Origin: Methanosphaerula subterraneus
Lineage (GTDB): Archaea; Halobacteriota; Methanomicrobia; Methanomicrobiales; Methanospirillaceae
Direction of reading: 5' to 3'
NCBI RefSeq assembly: GCF_052055875.1
Contig: NZ_CP170508.1
Span: forward strand, 806,001 to 870,000
DNA length: 64,000 nucleotides
Made by a program: the position numbers and the translations under genes. The notes below the pieces were generated by a model, which did no database searches, was not told the origin of the DNA, and worked only from the letters and a program-made list of their open reading frames with translations. Below are positions 1 through 8,820 of the stretch, piece by piece (the stretch's first letter is position 1; every line of letters starts with the position of its first letter).

Positions 1-1
1 C

Positions 2-343
2 CGCGAGGACACCACCGAAGCCGACGAACGCCGTTCGATCGGATACGACCGGGTCAAACGGCTGAACCGGTACTGGTACGAGGAGAAGAGCACGGTTCCC
101 TACGCCGCGCTTGCGAGCTGCGATACCGAGGACTTCCTCGACGATATCTGGGTGGTGACTGACCGGCTCGCAGCGGTCGGGCTGGATCGGGTGATCGTCA
201 CCGACCTGACCCGGCCGGAGACCGGTGTGAACGTGGTCAGGGTCGTGGTGCCGGGGCTTGAGACCTATGCGATGGACAGCGAACGGCGGGGGGAACGGTG
301 CCGGCATGCACGAAATCATCGTCTTTCTCGGACCAAGCCTTGA
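2..343 (+). CDS. ycaO: YcaO-like McrA-glycine thioamidation protein, C-terminal part
   Basis: The window opens inside this gene; about 113 C-terminal codons are visible, ending in TGA at 341-343. The segment around LDRVIVTDLTRPETGVNVVR followed by a proline-rich VVPGLE is typical of the C-terminus of YcaO enzymes, which use ATP to activate a backbone amide. In methanogens this protein (methanogenesis marker 1) with TfuA converts a glycine of methyl-coenzyme M reductase to thioglycine. The next gene is tfuA and overlaps by 38 bases, which supports the assignment. The N-terminal ATP-binding part lies outside the window. Confidence 0.8.
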   Translation, partial: REDTTEADERRSIGYDRVKRLNRYWYEEKSTVPYAALASCDTEDFLDDIWVVTDRLAAVGLDRVIVTDLTRPETGVNVVRVVVPGLETYAMDSERRGERCRHARNHRLSRTKP

Positions 344-932
344 TCTGACGGCAGCCCGTGCTCTCCTCGACGCCGAGTACCGACCGCCGGCCAGGCGCGG
401 CGACCTGTTGAAGGCGGCTGAAGAGGGAGCCAGGACGATCGTGCTGATCGACGGGGTCTTCTTTCAGGACTGCTCGGTCGGCCACCGGGAGGTTCTCGCT
501 GCGATCAAACAGGGGACGACGGTGATCGGGGCCTCGAGTATGGGCGCCCTCCGGGCTTCCGAACTCGACACCTTCGGGATGATCGGGATCGGCGAGGTCT
601 ACCGGCTCTACCGGGACGGGATCGTGGTCTCTGACGACGAGGTCGCGCTGATCTATGATCCCGAGACGTACCTCCATTTCTCAGAACCCCTCGTGAACAT
701 CAGGCACAACCTGGACCTGGCTGTAAACGCCGGGGTCCTTACCCAAGATGCAGCAACGGAGATACTCACCCGCGGACAGCGGATGTACTTCCCGGACAGG
801 ACCTATACATCGGTTACTGCAGGATCGGGAGAGGCAGGGGAAGCATTTCTTTCATTTGTCCGAACAAACGGCGAGGACCGGAAGAGGCTCGATGCCATCG
901 AGGCTCTCCGCACCCTTACCATCCGGGGTTAA
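306..932 (+). CDS. tfuA: TfuA-related McrA-glycine thioamidation protein
   Basis: 208-residue TfuA-family protein. The N-terminus MHEIIVFLGPSL and the block GASSMGALRASELDTFGM are the family hallmarks, followed by ALIYDPE. TfuA works with YcaO in the sulfur insertion that makes the thioglycine of McrA; it probably helps deliver sulfide. The start at 306 is chosen because the conserved core begins there and a purine-rich GGGGGAACGG precedes it; an upstream in-frame ATG at 258 would add 16 unconserved residues. It overlaps the end of ycaO by 38 bases, so the two are cotranscribed and probably coupled. Confidence 0.88.
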   Translation: MHEIIVFLGPSLDLTAARALLDAEYRPPARRGDLLKAAEEGARTIVLIDGVFFQDCSVGHREVLAAIKQGTTVIGASSMGALRASELDTFGMIGIGEVYRLYRDGIVVSDDEVALIYDPETYLHFSEPLVNIRHNLDLAVNAGVLTQDAATEILTRGQRMYFPDRTYTSVTAGSGEAGEAFLSFVRTNGEDRKRLDAIEALRTLTIRG

Positions 933-1033
933 AGCCGGGGAAATGTTCATCTGATAATCCGGGCAAATACCAGTGGATTCCAAAGATCTGTCGGGGAAGC
1001 GCCTCACCGGGTACACAGGGCATAGTTCACCGC

Positions 1034-1085
1034 TTTCACAATGATTATATACAAATCAGGTGAACCTTAAAATCACAATTGTGAA
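1034..1085 (+). promoter_or_regulatory. pscS promoter with TTCACAATTGTGAA-type operator
   Basis: A TATA-like ATTATATAC lies at about 1044-1052. The perfect 12-bp palindrome TCACAATTGTGA follows at 1073-1084, about 21 bases after it, that is where transcription should start. A related half-site TTTCACAATGAT is at about 1034. The same palindrome recurs near 45525, 56543 and 63359. The position suggests a repressor site; the binding protein is unknown. Confidence 0.55.
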
Positions 1086-1188
1086 TAAACAATTGATTGA
1101 GTTGCCTGGATATCAGAGAGGCCGCGTCCCCGACCCCGTGTCAGATGATGAGTGCAAGCTCGTTTCTGGACTTCAGGAGAGATGAATT

Positions 1189-2568
1189 ATGGATATTCGG
1201 GTACAGAAGATATTTGAAGGGCTGTTCGCCCTTGAGGACCTCCGGGAGATCTACCGTCAGGCCCTGCCGTCAGGGCTCGACGAGGAGGAAGAGACCCGGT
1301 TTGCAGAGAAGATCGCTTCAATCAGGGAGATACTCGGAGAGATCGAGGCGGGCACCGGCCATCCGAAGGTGACCAGGATCGCAGGAAACATCGAGATTCG
1401 GGCCCGAGAAGAGAATCTAATCAATATCCAGCCCATCCAGGCGGCAGGACGGTTGACCCCTGAAGCCAGGAAGGCGGTCATCTCATATGGCGATGGATAC
1501 TCTGTCTGTGATGCCTGTAGAAAGCCGTTCCGGCTCGATAAGATCTGTAAGCCCCCGATCGCCACCTTCCACGAGGAACTCGCAGACTTCGTCGGGATGG
1601 ACCAGGCCCGGGTCGTGCCGGGGGCACGCAGGGGCTTCCAGGCAGTCACCTCGACGATCGTGAACAAAGGGGACAGCGTGGTCGTCTCGGCCCTCGCCCA
1701 CTACACCGAGTTCCTGGCAGTTGAAAACGCCGGCGGGATCGTCCGCGAGATCCCGGTGAATGAACAGAAGATCCTGACGGCCGATGCGGCAGCAGAGAAG
1801 ATCGAACAGGTCAAACAGGAGACCGGGGCCTACCCGGTGCTGGCGATGGTCGATCACTATGACTATCAACTTGCAAACGAGCACGACTTCGCAGCGATCG
1901 CGAAGGTCGCCCACCAGTACGACATCCCAATCCTGTATAACGGGGCATACACCGTCGGCGTGATGCCGGTCGACGGCAGGAAGCTCGGTGCCGACTTCGT
2001 CGTCGGGTCAGGCCACAAGAGCATGGCGTCGCCCGCACCCTCGGGGGTGCTGGCCACATCCGACGAGTGGGCGGAGAAGGTCTTCCGGACCACCCAGATG
2101 GTCGGCGACCTGACCAAACGCAAGTTCGGGATCAAGGAGGTGGAGATGCTCGGATGCACCCTGATGGGCGTAACCCTGGTCGCGATGATGGCCTCGTTCC
2201 CCACGGTCAAAGAGCGGACCCTCCACTGGGACGAGGAACTGAAGAAGTCCAACTACTTCATCGGCCATCTCCTCCAGATCGAGGGAAGCGCGGTCGTGAG
2301 CGAGTACCCGCGCAAGCACTCGCTGACCAAGGTGGACACGACCGGTTCATTCGACAAGGTTGCGCAGACCCACAAGCGGCGGGGATTCTTCCTCAGCGAT
2401 GAACTCTCAAAGAGGTCCATCGGCGGAGAGTTCGCAGGCGCGACCAAAACCTGGAAACTGAACACCTTCGGCCTGTCATGGAAGAAGATCCACTACCTGA
2501 CCGATGCATTCACTGAAGTCGCAGAGAAGTACGGAATCAACATCCTCAATGGAGAGATACAGAAATGA
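1189..2568 (+). CDS. pscS: O-phospho-L-seryl-tRNA:Cys-tRNA synthase (SepCysS)
   Basis: 459 residues. PLP enzyme that converts phosphoseryl-tRNA(Cys) to Cys-tRNA(Cys), the indirect cysteine route of methanogens. The block RAREENLINIQPIQAAGRL, the cysteine pair in SVCDACRKP (about residues 105-113), and the PLP lysine in GSGHKSMASP (about residue 276) are SepCysS signatures. The N-terminus is about 75 residues longer than the shorter members of the family. GGAGAG stands 8 bases before the ATG. The stop overlaps the next start (ATGA), so pscS, metY and metX form one operon, linking tRNA-dependent cysteine formation to homocysteine synthesis. Confidence 0.93.
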   Translation: MDIRVQKIFEGLFALEDLREIYRQALPSGLDEEEETRFAEKIASIREILGEIEAGTGHPKVTRIAGNIEIRAREENLINIQPIQAAGRLTPEARKAVISYGDGYSVCDACRKPFRLDKICKPPIATFHEELADFVGMDQARVVPGARRGFQAVTSTIVNKGDSVVVSALAHYTEFLAVENAGGIVREIPVNEQKILTADAAAEKIEQVKQETGAYPVLAMVDHYDYQLANEHDFAAIAKVAHQYDIPILYNGAYTVGVMPVDGRKLGADFVVGSGHKSMASPAPSGVLATSDEWAEKVFRTTQMVGDLTKRKFGIKEVEMLGCTLMGVTLVAMMASFPTVKERTLHWDEELKKSNYFIGHLLQIEGSAVVSEYPRKHSLTKVDTTGSFDKVAQTHKRRGFFLSDELSKRSIGGEFAGATKTWKLNTFGLSWKKIHYLTDAFTEVAEKYGINILNGEIQK

Positions 2569-3863
2569 CCAGCACACACTATGGAAGAGAGACCCTGGCC
2601 GTCCACGGAGGCCAGGTCCCGGACCCGGCCACCGGGGCACGGGCCGTGCCGATCTATCAGACATCATCCTATGTCTTTAAAGACACCGAACAGGCTGCAA
2701 ACCTCTTCGGACTCAAAGAACTGGGGAACATCTACACCCGTCTGATGAACCCGACCAATGACGTCTTTGAGAAGCGGATGGCACTCCTCGAAGGCGGTAC
2801 CGGCGGTCTTGCGGTCGCCTCGGGGATGGCCGCGATCACGTCCACGCTGCTCGGCATCACCGAACTCGGCGACGAGATCGTCTCAGGCGACAACCTGTAT
2901 GGCGGGACGTACGAGGCGTTCAACTACACCCTCCCACGACTCGGCAGAAAGGTAACGTTCGTTGATTCAACCAAACCCGAGGCATTCCGGGCCGCCATCA
3001 CAGATAAAACCCGTGTGATCTATATTGAGGCGATCGGCAACCCGAAGCTGGACGTCCCGGACTTTGAAGCGATTGCACAGATTGCTCACGAGGCAGGCAT
3101 CCCACTGGTCGTCGACAACACCACCGGCGTCGGCCTGGTCCATCCGATCGAGCACGGTGCAGACATTGTAGTCTTCTCGGCGACCAAGTACATCGGAGGT
3201 CACGGCACCTCGATCGGCGGGGTCATCGTCGACGCGGGAACCTTCAACTGGGGCAACGGCAAGTTCCCGGGTTTCACCGAACCTGACCCCGGCTACCACG
3301 GGCTGAAGTTCTGGGAGACCTTTGGGAACTTCCCGGGGTTGGGCAACGTAGCGGTGGTCTTCAAACTGCGTCTGCAGATCCTCAGGGATCTCGGGGCCTG
3401 TCTATCACCGTTCAATGCATTCCTCTTCCTGCAGGGACTCGAATCGCTCCCACTGCGGGTGAAGAGGCACTCTGAGAACGCCCTCACGGTTGCGACCTTC
3501 CTGAGCACACACCCGAAGGTTGCATGGGTGAACTATGCAGGTCTCCCCGATCATCAGAGCCACGAACTCGCCAAAAAGTACCTCGTCGGAGGCTTCGGAC
3601 CCCTGGTCGGGTTCGGGGTGAAAGGCGGTGTCGAGGAGGGGAAGCGTGTGATCGAACGGCTTAAACTCTTCTCGCACCTTGCCAACATCGGGGATGCAAA
3701 GAGCCTGGTAATCCACCCGGCATCGACCACCCACCAGCAGTTGACCGAAGAGGAGCAGCGATCGACCGGGGTGACCGGGGACTTCATCAGGCTGGCCATC
3801 GGTCTCGAGGATGCAGACGACCTGATCCAGGACCTGGACCAGGCGCTCGCTGGTGACGAGTGA
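2565..3863 (+). CDS. metY: O-acetylhomoserine sulfhydrylase
   Basis: 432 residues, Cys/Met metabolism PLP-enzyme family. It makes homocysteine from O-acetylhomoserine and sulfide. Visible: IYQTSSYVF near the N-terminus, LMNPTNDVFEKRMA, and the PLP lysine in SATKYIGGHG (about residue 208). A long insert GFTEPDPGYHGLKFWETFG is typical of O-acetylhomoserine sulfhydrylases rather than cystathionine synthases. It overlaps pscS by 4 bases and metX follows directly, which supplies its substrate. A second, different member of the same superfamily is at 48163-49377. Confidence 0.93.
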   Translation: MTSTHYGRETLAVHGGQVPDPATGARAVPIYQTSSYVFKDTEQAANLFGLKELGNIYTRLMNPTNDVFEKRMALLEGGTGGLAVASGMAAITSTLLGITELGDEIVSGDNLYGGTYEAFNYTLPRLGRKVTFVDSTKPEAFRAAITDKTRVIYIEAIGNPKLDVPDFEAIAQIAHEAGIPLVVDNTTGVGLVHPIEHGADIVVFSATKYIGGHGTSIGGVIVDAGTFNWGNGKFPGFTEPDPGYHGLKFWETFGNFPGLGNVAVVFKLRLQILRDLGACLSPFNAFLFLQGLESLPLRVKRHSENALTVATFLSTHPKVAWVNYAGLPDHQSHELAKKYLVGGFGPLVGFGVKGGVEEGKRVIERLKLFSHLANIGDAKSLVIHPASTTHQQLTEEEQRSTGVTGDFIRLAIGLEDADDLIQDLDQALAGDE

Positions 3864-5335
3864 TGCAGAGAGGCTCGGTAGGGATCGTTACCACCTCAAC
3901 TTTTACGCTTGCAGCCCCCCTCCTACTGGAGAGTGGTGCTTCTCTTTTTCCGGTTCAGCTCGCGTACGAGACCTACGGGACGCTGAACTATGAAAGGAGC
4001 AACGCAATCCTCGTCTGTCATGCCCTGACCGGGGACGCCCATGCCGCCGGCCACCATGGGGACGAGTCGCGGCCGGGCTGGTGGGACGGGGTGATCGGCC
4101 CTGGAAAAGCCTTCGATACAGACCGGTACTTTGTGATCTGCTCGAATGTGCTCGGAGGCTGCAAAGGGACGACCGGGCCGGCTTCGATAGACCCGGAGAC
4201 AGGAAAACCATACGGCACTTCGTTCCCGGTGGTGACGATCAGGGACATGGTGGACGCACAGAAGGCACTGATCGATCACCTGGGCATCAGCCAGCTCTTT
4301 GCGGTTGCAGGCGGCTCAATGGGCGGCATGCAGGTGCTTCAGTGGATGGTCGCATATCCGTCGATGGTCAGGAAGGCGATCGCGATCGCGGCCACAGGAT
4401 CCTCGACTCCCCAGCAGATCGCGTTCAACGAAGTAGGGAGAAAGGCGATCACCGCTGACCCCGCATGGTGCGGTGGTGACTACTATGGAAAGGAGCGTCC
4501 GGTAAAGGGGCTCTCGCTCGCACGGATGGTCGCCCATATCACCTACCTGAGCGATGCCTCGATGCATACCAAGTTCGGACGGGCCCTGCAGGACCGGGAG
4601 TTCAGAGGATTTGACTTCGAAACCGAGTTCCAGGTCGAGAGTTATCTGCACCACCAGGGCGCGACCTTCACCAAACGGTTTGACGCGAACTCGTACCTGT
4701 ACCTGACCAAGGCCGTCGATTATTTCGATCTCACCCTGGACGACTCACTGATCAGCGGGTTGGCTCCGACAACGGCGACGGTGCTGATCATCTCGGTCAC
4801 CTCGGACTGGCTGTACCCCCCCTACCAGTCACAGGAGATCGTGTCGGCCCTCTCGGCCAACGAGTGCGAGGTCCATTACTGCGAACTCCGTTCCCAGTTT
4901 GGGCATGATGCGTTCCTGATCGAGACAGGACAGCTCAACTACAGCATCGGCAGGTTCCTGGACCACACGCTGGTCAGGGACGTAATGATCACGCAGGTGC
5001 CGGTGATCAGCGAGCAGTCGACGATCGCGGCCGCTGCCCGGATGATGATCACGCAGGGGGTGAACCATCTCCCGGTCCTCGCCCCGGACCAGAGCCTGGT
5101 CGGGATCGTAACCTCATGGGACATCGCAAACGCGGTGGCCTGCGGGTATACCGCCCTCGACCAGATCATGTCCTCGCAGGTGATCACGGCGACAGGGGAC
5201 GAGACGATTGAAGCGGCTGCATCCCGTATGGAGCAGCACCGGATATCAGCCCTCCCGGTGATCGATCAGGCACAGCATGTGACCGGGCTGATCTCGAGCG
5301 ACGGGCTCAGCAGGCTGGTCGGCCGGAGTCCATAA
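3863..5335 (+). CDS. metX: Homoserine O-acetyltransferase fused to two CBS domains
   Basis: 490 residues. Residues about 10-365 are the alpha/beta-hydrolase acetyltransferase MetX, with ELAYETYG-type entry LAYETYGTLN, the nucleophile serine in GGSMGGMQ (about residue 151), and a C-terminal aspartate/histidine region SDWLYPPYQS and FGHDAFL. Residues about 372-488 hold two CBS repeats (DVMITQVPVI... and QIMSSQVITA...), which usually bind adenosyl ligands, so feedback control by S-adenosylmethionine or ATP is plausible but inferred. Start: GTG at 3860 and ATG at 3863 are both possible; ATG is preferred. Last gene of the pscS-metY-metX operon. Confidence 0.92.
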   Translation: MQRGSVGIVTTSTFTLAAPLLLESGASLFPVQLAYETYGTLNYERSNAILVCHALTGDAHAAGHHGDESRPGWWDGVIGPGKAFDTDRYFVICSNVLGGCKGTTGPASIDPETGKPYGTSFPVVTIRDMVDAQKALIDHLGISQLFAVAGGSMGGMQVLQWMVAYPSMVRKAIAIAATGSSTPQQIAFNEVGRKAITADPAWCGGDYYGKERPVKGLSLARMVAHITYLSDASMHTKFGRALQDREFRGFDFETEFQVESYLHHQGATFTKRFDANSYLYLTKAVDYFDLTLDDSLISGLAPTTATVLIISVTSDWLYPPYQSQEIVSALSANECEVHYCELRSQFGHDAFLIETGQLNYSIGRFLDHTLVRDVMITQVPVISEQSTIAAAARMMITQGVNHLPVLAPDQSLVGIVTSWDIANAVACGYTALDQIMSSQVITATGDETIEAAASRMEQHRISALPVIDQAQHVTGLISSDGLSRLVGRSP

Positions 5336-5361
5336 CATACAAAAAAATTGTTGGTGAAATA

Positions 5362-6447
5362 ATGACACTGTACCTTGTTCGTTACTCTGAAATCTTCTTA
5401 AAATCTGAACCGGTGAAACGGATCTGGCAGGGCGTGCTGGTGCATGATATCTACTCCAGGATGCCCGATGTCACCGTCAGCGTTGAGCGGGGCAGGGTCT
5501 GGGTTGAAGGTGATGTCAAACCCGAATGCCTGCGCAGGATATTCGGGATCGTCTCGTTCTCTGAGGTGACCGGGTGTACGCTCGAAACCCTTCCAGAGGT
5601 GCTCCCGGGCTACCTCGAAGAGCATGGGATAAAGGATGCAAAGTCCTTTGCATTCCGGGTCAAGCGCGTCGGCAACCATCCGTTCAACTCGCGTGAAAAG
5701 GAGATTGAACTCGCCAATCTGGTCCTGCAGCCGTACCCGAACCTCAAGATCGACCTTGAACATGCCGAACTGCAGGTCACCATCGAGATCAGGCAGGACC
5801 GGTGCTACCTCTTCACCTCTGTCGAGGAGGGTCCCGGGGGTCTGCCGGCAGGTGTCGAGGGAACACTGGTCGCGCTGGTCTCGGGCGGGATCGACTCGCC
5901 GGTCGCCTCGTACATGATGATGAAGCGCGGGTGCAGGATCATACCGATCTACGTCGCCCTCGACTCGTTCCTGAACGAGAAACATATAGCGAGGGCAGAG
6001 CAGGTGGTCGAATGCCTCCGTCAGTACCAGCCGGATATGGAACTGCATGTGATCTCCGATGACTACCTGGTCAAGGCCAAACGGGCACTCATCGCCAGAA
6101 GACTCGAGAAGTATACCTGTGTCTTCTGCAAGCGGAGGATGTATCGGCTGGCCACGAAGTTTGCAGAGGAGGTCGGAGCGCTCGGGATCGTGACCGGGGA
6201 GTCACTGGGGCAGGTGGCCTCGCAGACGCTCGATAACATGACCGTGCTGACCGAGGCTACACCGATGCCGATCTACCGGCCGCTGATCGGGCTGGACAAG
6301 ACCGAGATCATCACCATCGCCCGAAAGATAGGGACATTTGAGGAGTCCATCGTGGACGCAGGCGGATGCAAGGCTGTTCCAAAGATGCCCTGCACCAAGG
6401 CCAAACTCGAACTTGTGCACGAGATCGAAGACGATATCGGGATCTGA
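5362..6447 (+). CDS. thiI: tRNA 4-thiouridine synthase ThiI
   Basis: 361 residues. A THUMP RNA-binding domain (about residues 60-165) is followed by the PP-loop LVSGGIDSPVAS (about residue 173), which adenylates U8 of tRNA before sulfur transfer. There is no rhodanese domain; a CVFC pair (about residues 253-256) is retained, as in methanogen ThiI. It sits 26 bases after metX, with T-rich CTCTTTTTAAAAG after the stop as a likely terminator. Its place after pscS-metY-metX makes this a sulfur-handling neighbourhood. Confidence 0.92.
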   Translation: MTLYLVRYSEIFLKSEPVKRIWQGVLVHDIYSRMPDVTVSVERGRVWVEGDVKPECLRRIFGIVSFSEVTGCTLETLPEVLPGYLEEHGIKDAKSFAFRVKRVGNHPFNSREKEIELANLVLQPYPNLKIDLEHAELQVTIEIRQDRCYLFTSVEEGPGGLPAGVEGTLVALVSGGIDSPVASYMMMKRGCRIIPIYVALDSFLNEKHIARAEQVVECLRQYQPDMELHVISDDYLVKAKRALIARRLEKYTCVFCKRRMYRLATKFAEEVGALGIVTGESLGQVASQTLDNMTVLTEATPMPIYRPLIGLDKTEIITIARKIGTFEESIVDAGGCKAVPKMPCTKAKLELVHEIEDDIGI

Positions 6448-6490
6448 CCGGACCCCCTCTTTTTAAAAGATCGAATGAAAATTTGAAGGA

Positions 6491-7825
6491 TCAATGGCGG
6501 GACCGCTGAGCGGCCGCGTACTTCAACAGCCCGTACACCCCGTCAGCGACCGGATGGACCTCAATGAACTGCCCGAAGTCATCGACCTTCTGCCCACTCC
6601 GGATCAACTGGGCAGCGTAAGCAGCGATCGCTGCACCAGAAGGGGCTGCAGTCCAGATACCTGTGATCGCCCCATCATCAGGCCTGACCTGCACCTCGGC
6701 AAAACCGGTCGTCCTCCGGGGAACGGACCAGAACGAACCCGGTCCTGCCGGACCGGGGATCCGGTATCGCTGCTGCCCTTCCTCCAGATCTCCGATCCAT
6801 GCCAGTTCATACCCGAGCGCCAGGGAGTGCGGGATGGTGTGGTAGCCCATCGTCGCATCCCGGCCGAGGATATTCTCGGCCGCGACGATCCCCTCCCTCC
6901 TGGCTACCGGCGTGAGGTTCGACCTCCCGTTCACGTCTCCGCAGGCATAGACAGACGGGTTGCTGGTCCGCATGTGATCGTCGACGATGATCGTACCGTC
7001 TGCATGCTTCAGAACACCAGTGACCAGATCAGTGTTCGGCAGCAGTCCTGCCGTGATCAGCACCGCGTCGGCCGGAATATCATACTCATCAGGGCCGTCC
7101 TTCACCGTCACCGACCTGACCCGGTCGCCTCCGTTCACCGAGACAAACGCGGTCTGTTCGTGGATATGGACGCCGGCGAGTTCCTTCCGGGCCTCTGCTG
7201 CCAGGTGCGGGTGGAGAGACTTGAGCAGGGAGGTGCGGGCACAGAGATGCACCTCTGACCCAAACGCGGCGAAGATATACGCCATCTCTGCTGCAGATAT
7301 CCCGCCGCCGATGATCACCAGTTTTTCTGGCAGCGTCTCCATCTGCATCACAGTCTGCGGCGTGTAGACGCCGGGGGTCGCGATCCCCGGGATATCGGGG
7401 ATCAAGGGGCGCGAGCCGGTCGCGATGATCACCGCATCAGAGTCGAGCACCGTGCCGTCAAGGGTGACCTGCAGGCCGTCGATCGCCGTCACCTCCCCTG
7501 TCAGCACCGTAACCCCGGCAGCCGCGGTCTCATTGTCCAGCACATGCTCGATCGTCCGCTGGACCTGTGCAATCCCTTCAAAGATCCCGGGAATCTGCAC
7601 CTGCGGGGCGTTGTTGACCACCCCCATCTCCTCAAGACCCTTCGCAGACCGGATGATGCGGGCCACATCGTTCAGGGCGCAGACCAGCATGCACCCCGAG
7701 TGGAGACACTGCCCGCCGAGGCGTCCCCGCTCGATCAGCCGCACCTCCTCGCCTGCAGAGGCGAGGTGCATCGCTGCGATCCGCCCGGCAGGCCCACCAC
7801 CGACAACCGTGATCATCATCGCCAT
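6491..7825 (-). CDS. FAD-dependent pyridine nucleotide-disulfide oxidoreductase
   Basis: About 444 residues, two-dinucleotide-binding-domain flavoprotein of the dihydrolipoamide dehydrogenase/mercuric reductase family. The FAD loop VVGGGPAG is at the N-terminus, the redox pair is in GGQCLHSGCML, the NAD(P) loop is IIGGGISAAE, and the second FAD motif is ACGDVN. The usual CxxxxC spacing is kept. The substrate cannot be told; no lipoyl or mercury genes are nearby. Starts at GTG 7828 or ATG 7825, 7819 or 7816 are all possible. The stop of the upstream unknown gene abuts this start, so the two form an operon. Confidence 0.85.
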   Translation of the reverse strand: MAMMITVVGGGPAGRIAAMHLASAGEEVRLIERGRLGGQCLHSGCMLVCALNDVARIIRSAKGLEEMGVVNNAPQVQIPGIFEGIAQVQRTIEHVLDNETAAAGVTVLTGEVTAIDGLQVTLDGTVLDSDAVIIATGSRPLIPDIPGIATPGVYTPQTVMQMETLPEKLVIIGGGISAAEMAYIFAAFGSEVHLCARTSLLKSLHPHLAAEARKELAGVHIHEQTAFVSVNGGDRVRSVTVKDGPDEYDIPADAVLITAGLLPNTDLVTGVLKHADGTIIVDDHMRTSNPSVYACGDVNGRSNLTPVARREGIVAAENILGRDATMGYHTIPHSLALGYELAWIGDLEEGQQRYRIPGPAGPGSFWSVPRRTTGFAEVQVRPDDGAITGIWTAAPSGAAIAAYAAQLIRSGQKVDDFGQFIEVHPVADGVYGLLKYAAAQRSRH

Positions 7826-7828
7826 CAC

Positions 7829-8755
7829 TCACAGGATCTCGACACCCTCGTCCATCGGCGTCGAAAGCGGCTCCCCGCTGAATGCGTTGATCTCAACGAT
7901 CTTCTTCCCCCGGATCTGCCAGATCGGAACAAAGACCCGCCGGGTCTCGATCTTGACGGCGGACCGGTCCGGACGGAACGCCTTGTCCTCATAGAAGATC
8001 GCGTCCCGCTTCTCCTGTTTGATCCGCACCTTCTTTGTCAGTTTTTTGACCAGCAGGTCGACCATCTGCTCCTCGGCCTGCTCTTTCGAGACCTGGGCCT
8101 GGAGCACTTCGCTCTCCTCCGGGAGTGCGCTGTCATCCAGGCAGTCATCGTCGATATCAGTCCAGAGACCATTGATCGCATTGACGCCGGCCCAGCCATC
8201 CGCGTCGAACGAGATCCGTGAATCTCTGTATGCCAGCCCACCCTCGCAGTGGTAGTGCATCAGCCAGTGGGGAATGAGCCTGAGTGTGGCGACTCCATCA
8301 GTTCCTGCCAAGATTCGTGCATTCTGCTCTGTGATCTGCACAGGGAGATGAAGCAGCCCCCCTTCGCCCCGTTCCTTGCGCAGAACCTGATCGGTGACAT
8401 GTTCTGGATCGAGTTTCATCACACGGTTGAGCACCCGCGCAAAGGCCGCCTTGCCGGCAAAGTCGATGAACGCCGCAGCCCCCCACCAGAGGCAGTCGGT
8501 CAATCCAACCTGCTCGTTCAGCGAAAAGAGCAATTTTTTACAGATGATCGCATCTCCGCCCACCTGCACCTTAAAGACAGTCTGATCGAACTGGGCGATC
8601 TCACCTGGATCGTCGGAACAGAGAACCAGAATGCACTCCCCATCCCTGATCGCTGAGAGATCGAGTGGCTCCTCCATCACCTCAACGTCGTACGAGGCCG
8701 CCTCAAGGATCTGTCTGATTTCATCCCTGGCCCTGACCCGCGTCTGGTTATCCAT
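7829..8755 (-). CDS. Conserved hypothetical protein
   Basis: 308 residues, not recognised. No signal peptide or membrane segment. It has scattered cysteines (VLCSDD, AIICKKL, TDCLWW), an HYHCEGG segment near the middle, and an acidic stretch TDIDDDCLDD followed by a charged, lysine-rich helical region (about residues 205-260). It ends exactly where the flavin disulfide oxidoreductase begins, so the two are translationally coupled and may share a pathway. Soluble and probably cytoplasmic. Function unknown. Confidence 0.7.
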   Translation of the reverse strand: MDNQTRVRARDEIRQILEAASYDVEVMEEPLDLSAIRDGECILVLCSDDPGEIAQFDQTVFKVQVGGDAIICKKLLFSLNEQVGLTDCLWWGAAAFIDFAGKAAFARVLNRVMKLDPEHVTDQVLRKERGEGGLLHLPVQITEQNARILAGTDGVATLRLIPHWLMHYHCEGGLAYRDSRISFDADGWAGVNAINGLWTDIDDDCLDDSALPEESEVLQAQVSKEQAEEQMVDLLVKKLTKKVRIKQEKRDAIFYEDKAFRPDRSAVKIETRRVFVPIWQIRGKKIVEINAFSGEPLSTPMDEGVEIL

Positions 8756-8820
8756 CGTAAGTAAACATGTGCCACTGCAGGATAGAACAATTTTTCTATT
8801 TCTATGGACGATTATCCTTG

